Shown here: positions 51,796-61,000 of the stretch, piece by piece | Position numbering within the stretch: position 1 is the stretch's first letter | Layout: each line of letters starts with the position of its first letter | NCBI GenBank assembly: GCA_045595395.1 | Contig: JAZOAH010000010.1 | Coordinates: 40,676 to 104,675 of the forward strand | Reading direction: 5' to 3' | Length of the DNA: 64,000 bases | DNA from: CAKSHC01 sp045595395 | GTDB lineage: Bacteria > Bacillota > Clostridia > Oscillospirales > UMGS1783 | Position numbers and translations under genes: made by a program | Notes under the pieces: generated by a model | Seen by the model: only the letters and a program-made list of their open reading frames with translations | Databases searched by the model: none | What the model was told of the DNA's origin: nothing

Positions 51796-51991
51796 GTCAT
51801 CCTGCCCGGTACGAGAAATCGGCATCATGAACCTACATTTCGTTAAAGGGAGTCCGTCCGTGCTGTTGCCCTGCGTGCAGGCCTCCCGCCTTACAAGGGC
51901 GGACGTTGGAAGCCCATAAAGCAACGCCGGGACACCCACCTGCTCACAAGCGGGTCAGAACTGCCGGTGGAACGGCCCATGGTGGGATGAC
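51796..51991 (+). ncRNA. ssrS: 6S RNA
   Basis: A 196-nt non-coding segment with GTCATCC/GGATGAC closing ends and a long imperfect double-strand pattern around a central bulge. The 3' half reads GAAGCCCATAAAGCAACGCC, GGACACCCACCT..., then a small AGCGGGTCAGAACTGCCGG part. This follows the E. coli 6S order (GAAGCC-TAAAACTGCGACG-ACACATTCACCTTG...GGGTTACAGCCTGCGGC). 6S RNA binds sigma-A RNA polymerase as a promoter mimic. No clear promoter of its own was found, so it may be processed from the DUF1292 transcript. Confidence 0.82.
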
Positions 51992-51992
51992 C

Positions 51993-52030
51993 AAAAAACC
52001 ACATCCTTCGAAAGAAGGATGTGGTTTTTT
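51993..52030 (+). terminator. Rho-independent terminator after 6S RNA
   Basis: A 17-bp stem with CCACATCCTTC/GAAGGATGTGG at its core, flanked by six A and six T. Confidence 0.92.
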
Positions 52031-52033
52031 GGA

Positions 52034-52066
52034 AAGTAATAAGTAATAGTGAATAGTGAAAAAGTA
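52034..52066. repeat. Degenerate short tandem words between 6S RNA and the carboxypeptidase gene
   Basis: AAGTAATAAGTAATAGTGAATAGTG-type sequence: (A)AGTAAT and AGTGAAT words repeated about five times, G+A+T only. It resembles low-complexity intergenic repeats common in Clostridial genomes. The function is unknown. Confidence 0.4.
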
Positions 52067-52095
52067 AAAGGTTGATGTGGGAGCATCAACCTTTT
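52060..52095 (-). terminator. Terminator overlapping the end of the carboxypeptidase gene
   Basis: AAAAGGTTGATG-6 nt-CATCAACCTTTT, a 12-bp stem followed on the minus strand by a T-rich tract. The stop codon lies inside the stem. Confidence 0.85.
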
Positions 52096-53108
52096 AGATA
52101 TGTTTGATATAAATAATTGGTGACGGTGTAGCGGGCGGCCGAGGTGGAGGCGCCGAAGACGCCGATGATGACGGTCTTGCCGTCTTGGGCAAAGGCGGAA
52201 AGCAGGCAGTTGCCGGCCGGGCCGGTGGTGCCGGTCTTAAAACCGATGCAGTAGGGGTTGTAGTAGGCTGACGAGGCATACAGCAACTGATTGGAGTTGC
52301 GCCAGCCGGAGGCCGAGGTCTTTTTGACGATGCTCATCACCGTCGCATTACGCTTGCAGAGGATGGCCAGCGTCAGCAGATCCTGCATGCAGGAATAGTG
52401 GCCGGAGGCGTGAAAGCCGTCGGGATTTTTGAAATAGGAATTGTTCAGCCCGTTTCTTTGTGCCCAGGCATTCATCTCGGCCACAAAGGCATGTACGGCG
52501 GCACGGGTATCGGCGGCACTGGGATCAATGATCTTGCCGACATGGGCGGCCAGCGTGTAGGAGGCGTCACAACCGGAGGGCAGCAACATGCCGGCCAACA
52601 ACTGGGCTACGGTATAACTTTTCCCCTTTTGCAGATAGGCGCTGGAGGCATTGGCCGCCACCATCGACAGCTCATCGCCAACGGTGCAGACACGGTCGGT
52701 CGAGGCATATTCCAGTACGACCAGCGCCGTGACCAGTTTGGTGATGCTGGCCGGATAGAGAGCATCGTACATGCCGCCCTGGTTAAAGACCAGCCCCTTG
52801 GCATAATCGTAAACAAAGGCCTGCCTGGCCGCAACCGTCGAAGCCGAGGGCGTTGAGGGGACGGCAGGGGGGACGGGTTTGGGAGCCGGCGGCGTGTAGC
52901 CCGGCTCGGTGACGGCATGCCGTGTTTTATTGGCGGCGTTGGATACCGTTTGGGGGAGCCGATAGGACGGAGTCAGCGCCGAAAGCCGCTGGACGGAGGT
53001 GCTCTTTTCATGATGCAGTTGTGCTGAGGCAGCGGCGCATCCGCTCGTGATGAGCAACAGCCCGATCAACGCAGCGGCGCACAGCCGTTTGAAAAGATGT
53101 CGTTTCAT
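52086..53108 (-). CDS. Serine-type D-Ala-D-Ala carboxypeptidase-like (peptidase S11), lipoprotein
   Basis: The 340-aa protein has an N-terminal signal with a lipobox-like LLLITSGC (Cys near residue 24), then a 70-residue S/P/T-rich linker. The S11 catalytic domain has YPASITK (SxxK motif), LLPSGCDAS at the SxN position and GFKTGTTG (KTG motif). The second motif is SGC where active D,D-carboxypeptidases usually have SGN, so activity may be altered. It should act on peptidoglycan stem peptides outside the membrane. The ATG at 53108 starts the signal peptide; the upstream promoter leaves almost no leader. Confidence 0.85.
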   Translation of the reverse strand: MKRHLFKRLCAAALIGLLLITSGCAAASAQLHHEKSTSVQRLSALTPSYRLPQTVSNAANKTRHAVTEPGYTPPAPKPVPPAVPSTPSASTVAARQAFVYDYAKGLVFNQGGMYDALYPASITKLVTALVVLEYASTDRVCTVGDELSMVAANASSAYLQKGKSYTVAQLLAGMLLPSGCDASYTLAAHVGKIIDPSAADTRAAVHAFVAEMNAWAQRNGLNNSYFKNPDGFHASGHYSCMQDLLTLAILCKRNATVMSIVKKTSASGWRNSNQLLYASSAYYNPYCIGFKTGTTGPAGNCLLSAFAQDGKTVIIGVFGASTSAARYTVTNYLYQTYLKG

Positions 53109-53114
53109 GCTCTC

Positions 53115-53143
53115 AGTATAGCCTATTTCGACGCAGTTGTCAA
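53115..53143 (-). promoter_or_regulatory. Promoter of the carboxypeptidase gene (near-leaderless)
   Basis: Minus strand: TTGACA - 17 nt - TATACT, followed by only GAGAGC and then the ATG. Initiation at the usual distance would start the mRNA at or next to the start codon. Confidence 0.75.
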
Positions 53144-53163
53144 AAGAATTGAGGCGCAACCCC

Positions 53164-53192
53164 TTGTCAATGGGCCAAAATCATAGTATAAT
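53164..53192 (+). promoter_or_regulatory. Promoter of proS-metY-metA
   Basis: TTGTCA - 17 nt - TATAAT, 31 nt before the proS ATG. Confidence 0.8.
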
Positions 53193-53223
53193 AACAAGAA
53201 AATGTCTTTTTGCGGAGGAAATT

Positions 53224-54660
53224 ATGGCAAAAGAAAAGCTTGTGCGTGAGATCACCTCGATGGACGAGGATTTTGCGCAGTGGTACACCGATATTGTAAA
53301 AAAGGCGGATCTGATCGACTATTCCAGCGTGCGTGGCTGCATGATCTTCCGTCCATACGGCTATGCCATTTGGGAGAACATCCAGCGCATCCTGGACGGC
53401 ATGTTCAAGGCGACCGGCCATGAAAATGTCTATATGCCCATGTTCATTCCCGAAAGCCTGCTGCAGAAGGAGAAGGATCATGTCGAGGGCTTTGCGCCCG
53501 AGGTGGCCTGGGTCACCCACGGCGGCAGCGAGAAGCTGAGCGAGCGCATGTGCGTGCGCCCCACCTCCGAAACGCTTTTCTGCGATCATTATAAGAATAT
53601 CATCCATTCTTGGCGTGATCTGCCCATGCTGTATAATCAGTGGTGCAGCGTGGTGCGTTGGGAGAAGACCACCCGCCCCTTCTTGCGTAACTGCGAGTTC
53701 CTGTGGCAGGAGGGTCATACCATGCACGCCACCAAGGAAGAGGCGGTGGCCGAGACCGAGCAGATGTTAAACATCTATGCCGATTTCGCCGAGAAGAGCT
53801 TGGCCATTCCGGTGGTCAAGGGCCGCAAGACCGAGAGCGAGAAATTCGCCGGTGCGGAAGCCACTTATACCATTGAAGCGCTCATGCACGACGGTAAAGC
53901 GCTCCAGAGCGGCACCTCGCATTTCTTCGGTGACGGCTTTGCCCGTGCCTTTAATATTACCTATTCGGATAAGGAAAATAAACAGCAGTATCCCTTCCAG
54001 ACTTCTTGGGGTGTGTCCACCCGTATCATCGGCGCTATCATCATGACCCATGGCGACGATAACGGTCTGGTGCTGCCGCCGGCCGTTGCCCCCATTCAGG
54101 TGGTGGTCATCCCGGTGGCCCAGCATAAGGAGGGCGTATTGGATAAGGCCTATGAACTGCTCAACACCCTCAAGGCCGCCGGCATCCGTGCCAAGATCGA
54201 CGACAGCGACAACTCGACCGGCTGGAAGTTCTCCGAGTACGAGATGAAGGGCGTGCCCCTGCGTCTGGAGATCGGGCCTCGTGATATGGAGCAGGATCAG
54301 TGCGTCATCGTTCGTCGTGACAACCGTGAGAAGACGGTCGTTGCGCTGAGCGAATTGACCACGGCGGTGCCCAAACTGCTTAACGATCTGCATGAAGGTC
54401 TGTACAAGGCCGCCAAGGAGCGCACCGAGCGCATGACCTACGATGCCCATTCGATGGATGAACTTAAAGATATTGCCGCCAACAAGCCCGGTTTCATCCG
54501 TGCCATGTGGTGCGGCGATCCCGAATGTGAAAAGAAGCTTAAGGATGAGGCGGGCGTTTCCTCCCGTTGCATGCCCTTTGATGCCGAGGCGATCGGCGAC
54601 ACCTGCGTCTGCTGCGGTAAAAAAGCAAAGGCTCTGACCTATTGGGGCAAGGCCTATTAA
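53224..54660 (+). CDS. proS: Prolyl-tRNA synthetase (archaeal/eukaryotic-like type)
   Basis: Charges tRNA-Pro. The 478-aa protein lacks the insertion (editing) domain of the long bacterial ProRS. It has the C-terminal zinc-binding extension (CGDPEC...CVCCG) and terminal Tyr of the archaeal-type enzyme. Class II motifs are VRWEKTTRPFLRNCEFLWQE (motif 2) and SWGVSTRIIGAIIM (motif 3). The anticodon-binding domain begins near PIQVVVIPV. I chose the ATG at 53224 because of GGAGG and the promoter; the open frame runs 29 codons further upstream. metY follows after 10 nt. Confidence 0.95.
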   Translation: MAKEKLVREITSMDEDFAQWYTDIVKKADLIDYSSVRGCMIFRPYGYAIWENIQRILDGMFKATGHENVYMPMFIPESLLQKEKDHVEGFAPEVAWVTHGGSEKLSERMCVRPTSETLFCDHYKNIIHSWRDLPMLYNQWCSVVRWEKTTRPFLRNCEFLWQEGHTMHATKEEAVAETEQMLNIYADFAEKSLAIPVVKGRKTESEKFAGAEATYTIEALMHDGKALQSGTSHFFGDGFARAFNITYSDKENKQQYPFQTSWGVSTRIIGAIIMTHGDDNGLVLPPAVAPIQVVVIPVAQHKEGVLDKAYELLNTLKAAGIRAKIDDSDNSTGWKFSEYEMKGVPLRLEIGPRDMEQDQCVIVRRDNREKTVVALSELTTAVPKLLNDLHEGLYKAAKERTERMTYDAHSMDELKDIAANKPGFIRAMWCGDPECEKKLKDEAGVSSRCMPFDAEAIGDTCVCCGKKAKALTYWGKAY

Positions 54661-54670
54661 GGAGAAGACT

Positions 54671-55951
54671 ATGTATAAGAAGATCGGTACAACATGCGTA
54701 CAGGGCGGCTACCGCCCCGGCAATGGTGAGCCCCGTCAGGTGCCCATCATTCAGTCAACCACCTTTAAGTATAACACCAGTGACGATATGGGAAAGCTCT
54801 TCGACCTGGAAGCCAGCGGCTATTTCTATTCCCGCCTGCAGAATCCGACGGTCGATATGGTAGCGGCCAAGATCTGCGAGATGGAGGGCGGTACCGCCGC
54901 CATGCTCACCTCGTCGGGTATGGCTGCCTCTTTCCTGGCCGTCTTTAATCTGTGCTCCTGCGGCGATCATTTCGTTTCCTCGTCCACCATCTACGGCGGT
55001 ACCTTCAATCTGTTCAATGTTACGCTCAAGCGCATGGGCATTGATTGCACCTTCGTTTCGCCCGATGCCGATGAGGAGGAGCTGGCCAAGGCCTTCCGTC
55101 CCAACACCAAGCTGGTCTTTGGCGAAACGATCGCCAACCCGGCTCTGAAGGTGCTGGATATTGAGAAATTTGCCCGTGTGGCCCACGCCCATGGCGTGCC
55201 GCTGATCATCGACAATACCTTCCCCACGCCCGTAAACTGCCGTCCCTTTGAGTTTGGTGCTGATATCATCGTTCATGCCACCACCAAGTATATGGACGGT
55301 CACGGCAGTGCCGTCGGCGGTGCCATCGTCGATTCGGGCAAGTTTGACTGGACCAAGTATCCCGACAAATTCCCGGGGCTTTGCACGCCCGATGAAAGCT
55401 ATCACGGCGTGACCTATACCGAGCGTTTCGGTATTGAAGGTGCGTATATCACCAAGGCCACCGCACAGCTGATGCGTGACCTGGGTGTTACCGCCGCTCC
55501 CATGAGCGCCTATCTGCTTAACCTGGGCTTGGAGAGCCTGCATGTGCGCATGAAGCAGCATTGCGAGAATGCGCTGGCGGTGGCAAAGTTCTTGGAGTCG
55601 CATGAAAAGATCTCCTGGGTCAACTATCCCGGTCTGGAGAGTTCGGAAGACTATGAACTGACACAGAAGTATCTGCCGGGCGGCACCTGCGGCGTCGTTT
55701 CCTTCGGTGTGAAGGGCGGTCGTGAGGTGGCCAAAGCCTTCATGGGACATTTGAAGATGATCGCCATTGAGACCCATGTGGCCGATGCCCGTTCCTGCTG
55801 TCTGCATCCGGCAACGGCTACCCATCGCCAGTTGTCCGATGAGGAATTGGTGGCTTGCGGTGTCAGCCCCGATCTGGTGCGTCTGTCCTGCGGCATTGAG
55901 GATGTCGAGGATCTGATCGCCGACATCGAGCAGGCTCTTGCGCAGGTGTAA
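54671..55951 (+). CDS. metY: O-acetylhomoserine sulfhydrylase (Cys/Met metabolism PLP enzyme)
   Basis: Converts O-acetylhomoserine plus sulfide to homocysteine. The 426-aa protein has the PLP-enzyme pattern TCVQGGYRP, YSRLQNPTVDMV, the SSGMAA loop and the Lys in HATTKYMDGHGSAVGG. The C-terminal SCGIEDVEDLIADI is typical of the family. The length and the SS-to-KY spacing fit MetY rather than the shorter cystathionine gamma-synthase. It is directly followed (3 nt) by metA, which makes its acetylated substrate. Confidence 0.92.
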   Translation: MYKKIGTTCVQGGYRPGNGEPRQVPIIQSTTFKYNTSDDMGKLFDLEASGYFYSRLQNPTVDMVAAKICEMEGGTAAMLTSSGMAASFLAVFNLCSCGDHFVSSSTIYGGTFNLFNVTLKRMGIDCTFVSPDADEEELAKAFRPNTKLVFGETIANPALKVLDIEKFARVAHAHGVPLIIDNTFPTPVNCRPFEFGADIIVHATTKYMDGHGSAVGGAIVDSGKFDWTKYPDKFPGLCTPDESYHGVTYTERFGIEGAYITKATAQLMRDLGVTAAPMSAYLLNLGLESLHVRMKQHCENALAVAKFLESHEKISWVNYPGLESSEDYELTQKYLPGGTCGVVSFGVKGGREVAKAFMGHLKMIAIETHVADARSCCLHPATATHRQLSDEELVACGVSPDLVRLSCGIEDVEDLIADIEQALAQV

Positions 55952-55954
55952 GAG

Positions 55955-56872
55955 ATGCCCATTAAGATTCCCAACGATCTGCCGGCGGTGCAGACGCTGG
56001 CCAACGAAAATATTTTCGCCATGACCGAGACCCGGGCTATTACCCAGGACATTCGGCCGCTCAAGATCGTTTTGCTCAATCTCATGCCCAAAAAGATCGA
56101 GACCGAGACCCAGATCTGCCGCATCTTAGGCAATACCCCCTTGCAGATCGAGTTGACCCTCATCCACATGGCCTCCCACGAGTCCCACAATACGGCGCAG
56201 GAGCATCTGCTGGCCTTCTATAAGACCTTTGACGAGATCAAGGAAGAGAAGTTTGACGGCATGATCATCACCGGTGCGCCGGTCGAGCTGGTCCCCTTTG
56301 AGATGGTCGACTATTGGGAGGAACTGCAGATGATCATGGATTGGAGCGTCAAGAATGTCCATTCGACCATGCACATCTGCTGGGGGGCTCAGGCCGGGCT
56401 CTATCACCATTACGGCATTGATAAGCACACCATGGATCAGAAGCTCTTCGGCGTGTTTGAGCACACCGTCGATGCGCCACGCTCCATGCTCATGCGTGGC
56501 TTTGACGATGTCTTCTATGCGCCCCATTCCCGCTATACCTATGTTAAGCGTGAGGATATTGAGGCGGTGCAGGATCTCAAGATCTTGGCCTCGTCTGAGA
56601 AGGCGGGGGTGCACATCGTCGGCAAGAAGGGCGGCCGCCAGTTCTTTGTGATGGGACATTCGGAGTACGATCCGCTCACCCTGGATGCCGAGTATCAGCG
56701 GGATACGGCGGCGGGTCTGGGAACGGCCATCCCTGAGAATTATTATCCCAACAACGATCCCGGCCGAGAGCCGATCGTGCGTTGGCGCGGCCATGGCAGT
56801 CTGCTGTTTATCAACTGGTTGAACTACTTTGTTTACCAGTCGACCCCCTACGATATTAAAGAAATTCAGTAA
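55955..56872 (+). CDS. metA: Homoserine O-acetyltransferase (MetA type)
   Basis: The 305-aa MetA-fold acyltransferase has the catalytic Cys in HICWGAQAGLYHHYG (about residue 142) and the His/Glu of YAPHSRYTYV and GHSEYDP. Residue 111 is Glu in TGAPVEL. In this family Glu111 favours acetyl-CoA and Gly111 succinyl-CoA, so despite the common 'succinyltransferase' label this should acetylate homoserine. That fits the adjacent O-acetylhomoserine sulfhydrylase. Confidence 0.92.
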   Translation: MPIKIPNDLPAVQTLANENIFAMTETRAITQDIRPLKIVLLNLMPKKIETETQICRILGNTPLQIELTLIHMASHESHNTAQEHLLAFYKTFDEIKEEKFDGMIITGAPVELVPFEMVDYWEELQMIMDWSVKNVHSTMHICWGAQAGLYHHYGIDKHTMDQKLFGVFEHTVDAPRSMLMRGFDDVFYAPHSRYTYVKREDIEAVQDLKILASSEKAGVHIVGKKGGRQFFVMGHSEYDPLTLDAEYQRDTAAGLGTAIPENYYPNNDPGREPIVRWRGHGSLLFINWLNYFVYQSTPYDIKEIQ

Positions 56873-56900
56873 AAAAGAGAGCCTTTTGGGCTCTCTTTTA
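56873..56900. terminator. Bidirectional Rho-independent terminator
   Basis: AAAAGAGAGCC-5 nt-GGCTCTCTTTT stem between the convergent metA and aldo/keto reductase genes. Confidence 0.9.
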
Positions 56901-58007
56901 TCATTTTTTCAGCGCTTTTTCGGCTGTTTTTAGCTCATTTATGATGGAAATCTGCTGTGGGCAGGCCGATTCGCACTTGCCGCAGGCGATACAATCACCG
57001 GGTTTGCCGTGGCGGGCGGTGACGATGTTATAGGTGCGCCGAGCACCAGCGGTGTTGTTGTAAACGGTGAGGGTGTTGTAGCAGGAGAAGATATCGGGGA
57101 TGGGGATATCGTTCGGGCAGCCCTTGACGCAGTATTCGCAGCCGGTGCAGGGGATGCGGGGCGTGGCCTTGAGGACGTCGGCGGCTCGGAATAGGGCGGT
57201 GCGCTCTTGGTCGGTCAAGGTGATATTTTTCATGGTGTTGAGATTATCCTGCACCTGTGTGATGGTTGACATGCCGCTGAGCACCGTCAGTACCCCGTCG
57301 AGGTCGGCGGCAAAGCGAATGGCCCAGGAGGCGAGAGAGGCGTTGGGATCGAGGGCGGTGAGATGGTCGGCGGCGGGAGAGGGGAAGTTGGCCAGCGAGC
57401 CACCCTTGACCGGCTCCATGATAATGACGGGCTTGTTATACTTGCGGGCCATCTCGTAGCATTTGCGGGACTGGATGGTCTTATCCTCCCAGTCGACATA
57501 GTTGATCTGCAACTGGACAAACTCGGCTTCGGGGTACTTGATCAGCACCTGCTCGAGCGCATCGGCGGTATCGTGGATGGAGAAGCCGAGGTGGCGAATG
57601 AGCCCCTGCTCCTTTTTCTCTTTCAGGTACTCCCAAATGCCCCACTCCTCAAACAGGTCGGTGCGTTCCTGGCCGAGATTGTGCAACAGATAGAAATCGA
57701 AATAGCCGCACTTGAGGTTATCCAAGGATGTGTCGAACATGGCCTTGGCCTCGTCGGCATTTTTGGGGCCCAGCCAGGCGGGAAGCTTGGTGGCGATATA
57801 GAAGCTTTCCCGGGGATATTGTTTGACCACCGTTTCATAAATGGCACGCTCCGATTTGCCGTCGTTGTAGGCGACCGAGGTGTCAAAATAGTTGCCGCCG
57901 GCGGCCATATAGGCATCGACCATCTCTTGGGTTTTGACAAGGTCGATCTCGCCATCGACCATGGGCAGGCGCATCATACCAAAGCCTAATTTACTCACAT
58001 TCTGCAT
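56901..58007 (-). CDS. Aldo/keto reductase with C-terminal [4Fe-4S] domain
   Basis: The 368-aa protein's residues 1-270 are a TIM-barrel aldo/keto reductase: GFGMMRLP, FDTSVAYNDGKSE (Asp/Tyr of the tetrad), ATKLPAWLG (Lys) and YLLHNLG (His). The C-terminus has ferredoxin-like motifs CTGCEYCVKGCP (near 285) and CIACGKCESACP (near 345). Such Fe-S AKRs are common in anaerobes and mostly uncharacterised. I prefer the ATG at 58007 (GGAGG 9 nt upstream); an ATG 6 nt earlier is only 3 nt from that site. It overlaps the mfd end by 17 bp. Confidence 0.9.
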   Translation of the reverse strand: MQNVSKLGFGMMRLPMVDGEIDLVKTQEMVDAYMAAGGNYFDTSVAYNDGKSERAIYETVVKQYPRESFYIATKLPAWLGPKNADEAKAMFDTSLDNLKCGYFDFYLLHNLGQERTDLFEEWGIWEYLKEKKEQGLIRHLGFSIHDTADALEQVLIKYPEAEFVQLQINYVDWEDKTIQSRKCYEMARKYNKPVIIMEPVKGGSLANFPSPAADHLTALDPNASLASWAIRFAADLDGVLTVLSGMSTITQVQDNLNTMKNITLTDQERTALFRAADVLKATPRIPCTGCEYCVKGCPNDIPIPDIFSCYNTLTVYNNTAGARRTYNIVTARHGKPGDCIACGKCESACPQQISIINELKTAEKALKK

Positions 58008-61000
58008 GTTCATATACCTCCGTTAGTTTCTGACAGACTTCAATGGCAGTGTCCAGGGCATTCCCCTGCACCCGACAGGACAGATAGGGATCGGTGCCGG
58101 CCGAGAAGAACATATTGCCCTTCATGGCCGAGATGACATGGGCGATCTTTTTCATATCAAATTTGGCCAACTTGATGATGAGCATCTTATTCTTTTCGGT
58201 CAGCTCGGTGACGCCGCAGGCGGTGCATTGGGCTCGTATCAGGGAAACATCCATCAGTGCCAGCACCTCGCGCGGCGGATCGCCGAAGCGCTCAATGAGT
58301 TCATCTACGATATCCGATATGTCGCTGTCGTTTTCAATGGCAGCAATCTTTTTATAGAGGTCAACACGGGCCAAGGAGGAGTCGATATAGTCCTCGGGGA
58401 TAAAGGCCGAAACCTTCAGGTCGATCAGGCACTCACTTAATTTTGCCTTAGTTTCGATGCCCTTTTCCTCGTTGATGGCCTGATTTAATAACTGCATATA
58501 CATATCGTAGCCGACGCTGTCCATGTGGCCGTGCTGCTGGGCACCCAAGAGATTGCCGGCGCCTCTTATCTGCAGGTCACGCATGGCGATCTTGAAGCCC
58601 GAGCCGAACTCGGTATATTCACGGATGGCATCTAATCGTTTGCGCCCATCCTCGGTGAGGGTGCGACCCTGGCGGTAGGTGAAATAGGCGTAGGCGTGCT
58701 TATAACTGCGCCCCACCCGTCCTCGGATCTGGTGCAGTTGCGCCAGCCCCAAACAGTCGGCATTTTCAATAATAAGGGTATTGGCATTGGGGACATCCAC
58801 ACCCGTTTCGATGATGGTGGTGCAGACCAGGATATCAATCTTGCCCTCGGTCATGCGATCCCAGATCTCGCCCAATTCCTCCTTAGCCATCTGGCCGTGC
58901 GCCACCTCGACCACCGCATCGGGGATGGCCTCGTTGATGAGGTTGGCCGTTTTATAGATGGTTTCGACCCGATTATGCAGGTAATAGCATTGGCCGCCAC
59001 GGGAGAGTTCTCGGCGCAGGGCGTCCATGATGAGAGAGGTGTCATATTCACAGACATAGGTGGAGATGGGGTGGCGGTCGTTGGGCGGCGTTTCGATGAC
59101 CGACATGTCACGGATGCCCGACAGCGCCATATTGAGGGTGCGGGGGATGGGGGTGGCCGACAGGGTCAGCACGTCGACATATTTGGACATTTCCTTGAGG
59201 TTTTCCTTATGGGTGACGCCGAACCGCTGCTCCTCGTCGACGATCAGCAGTCCTAGATCTTTGAATTTGACATCCTTTTGCAGGATGCGGTGGGTGCCGA
59301 CCAAGATGTCGATCTCGCCTCGACGCAGGCGGCGCAGGATGGCTTCCTGCTGCTGCGGGGTGCGGAAGCGGGAGAGCAACTCGATGGAAACGGGGAAGCC
59401 CTCAAAGCGGCGCAGCATGGTGTTGTAATGCTGCCAGGCCAGCAGGGTGGTGGGGGTGAGCATGGCTACCTGCTTGCTATCGAGCACGCATTTGAAGGCG
59501 GCACGCAGAGCCACCTCGGTCTTGCCGAAGCCGACATCGCCGCACAGCAGTCGATCCATGGGCGAGGGCTTTTCCATATCGGCCTTGATCTCGGCGGTGC
59601 ACAGAGCTTGATCCTCTGTTTCTTCAAATTCAAAGGAGCTTTCAAACTGGCGTTGCCAGTCGTTATCGGGGGAGAAGGCGTGGCCGGGTGTGTTCTGGCG
59701 GGCACTGTAAAGGGCGATGAGCCCCTTGGCCAGATCCTTGACGTTGGCCTTGACACGGGACTTGGCTTTGGCCCATTCGCCGGTGCCGAGTTTGTTGAGT
59801 TTGACCTTGACCTCGTCGGAGGCGCCGACATATTTGGAGATCAGATCAAACTGGCCGCAGGGGATAAAGAGAGTATCGGTGCCGGCATAGCGGATGCGGA
59901 TAAATTCGCGGGTGATGCCCTGCGTTGTTACCTGATGCACACCGTCATACAGGCCGATGCCGTAGTTTTCATGGACGACATAGTCGCCGATCTTGATATC
60001 GGAAAAATCGTTGATGGCACTACCCGGTTTGTAGCGGCTGTGCCGTTTTTTCTTTTTGCCTGAGATGCGGGCGCTGCCGATGAGGGCAAACTTGGCATCC
60101 CGATCATAAAAGCCGCCGGGGAAGCCGGCGCCCAGAATGGCGGCCGCTCCCTTGGGCATATCCGCATCCTCACGCAGGACGGCGCAGGAGATGTTGTGCT
60201 CATTAAAGAGGGTGGGCAGATAGGTGGCACGGGCGGCCGACCCGGCAAAGATGGCCAGATCGCCGCTTTGCAGATAGAAGGCGGCATCTTCACACAAGGC
60301 ATTTTCACTCGATGGTGCGTTGAGTGAGGTGACATGATAGCCCTGCACCAGTTGGAAGGTGACGCCCTTTTCCTGGCGCAGAAAATCTTCGAGCAGGACA
60401 AGGCCCTGCTGCTCCATTTGGCCGATCACGGCGGTCGGCTCATTGTAGCAGGCACGCCCCATGACGGCGGCGCCTCGCTCGGCCAGCGAGGTCAGATCCT
60501 GGGAGGTGCGGAAGACAAAGCCTTCCATGGCATCTCGCAGTTTGGGCAGGTCATAGCAGAGGCACAGAGCCTGCGGATCATAATCGAGCAAGGTGGGGCC
60601 GGCCGGATGGATCAGGGGCAGAAAACGGTCGATGCCCTTAAAGGTGCCGGCCTGGAGCGTTTCCAGGTCGTGGCGGGCATTGAGGATGGCGTCATCATCG
60701 TCGCCCTGCTCTACCTTGGCCAGTTTGGCCCGCATGCGTTTTTCGATCTCTTTGGTAACTTCGGGGGTAAGGGCCGCCTCAGCGACCGGAAGGATGCGGG
60801 CGGTATCAATATCCTCGACCCGACGCTGGGTCTTGGGATCGTAATAGGAGAGGGAGTCGATCTCATCGCCGAACAGTTCAAAGCGTACCGGATAGGGCGC
60901 ACCGGGTGCGAAAAATTCGACGATGCCGCCACGGTGGGAGAACTGGCCGGGGTGTTCGGTCAGTTCGCTGTGGGTGTAGCCGCCCCCGCTCAGGAAACGC

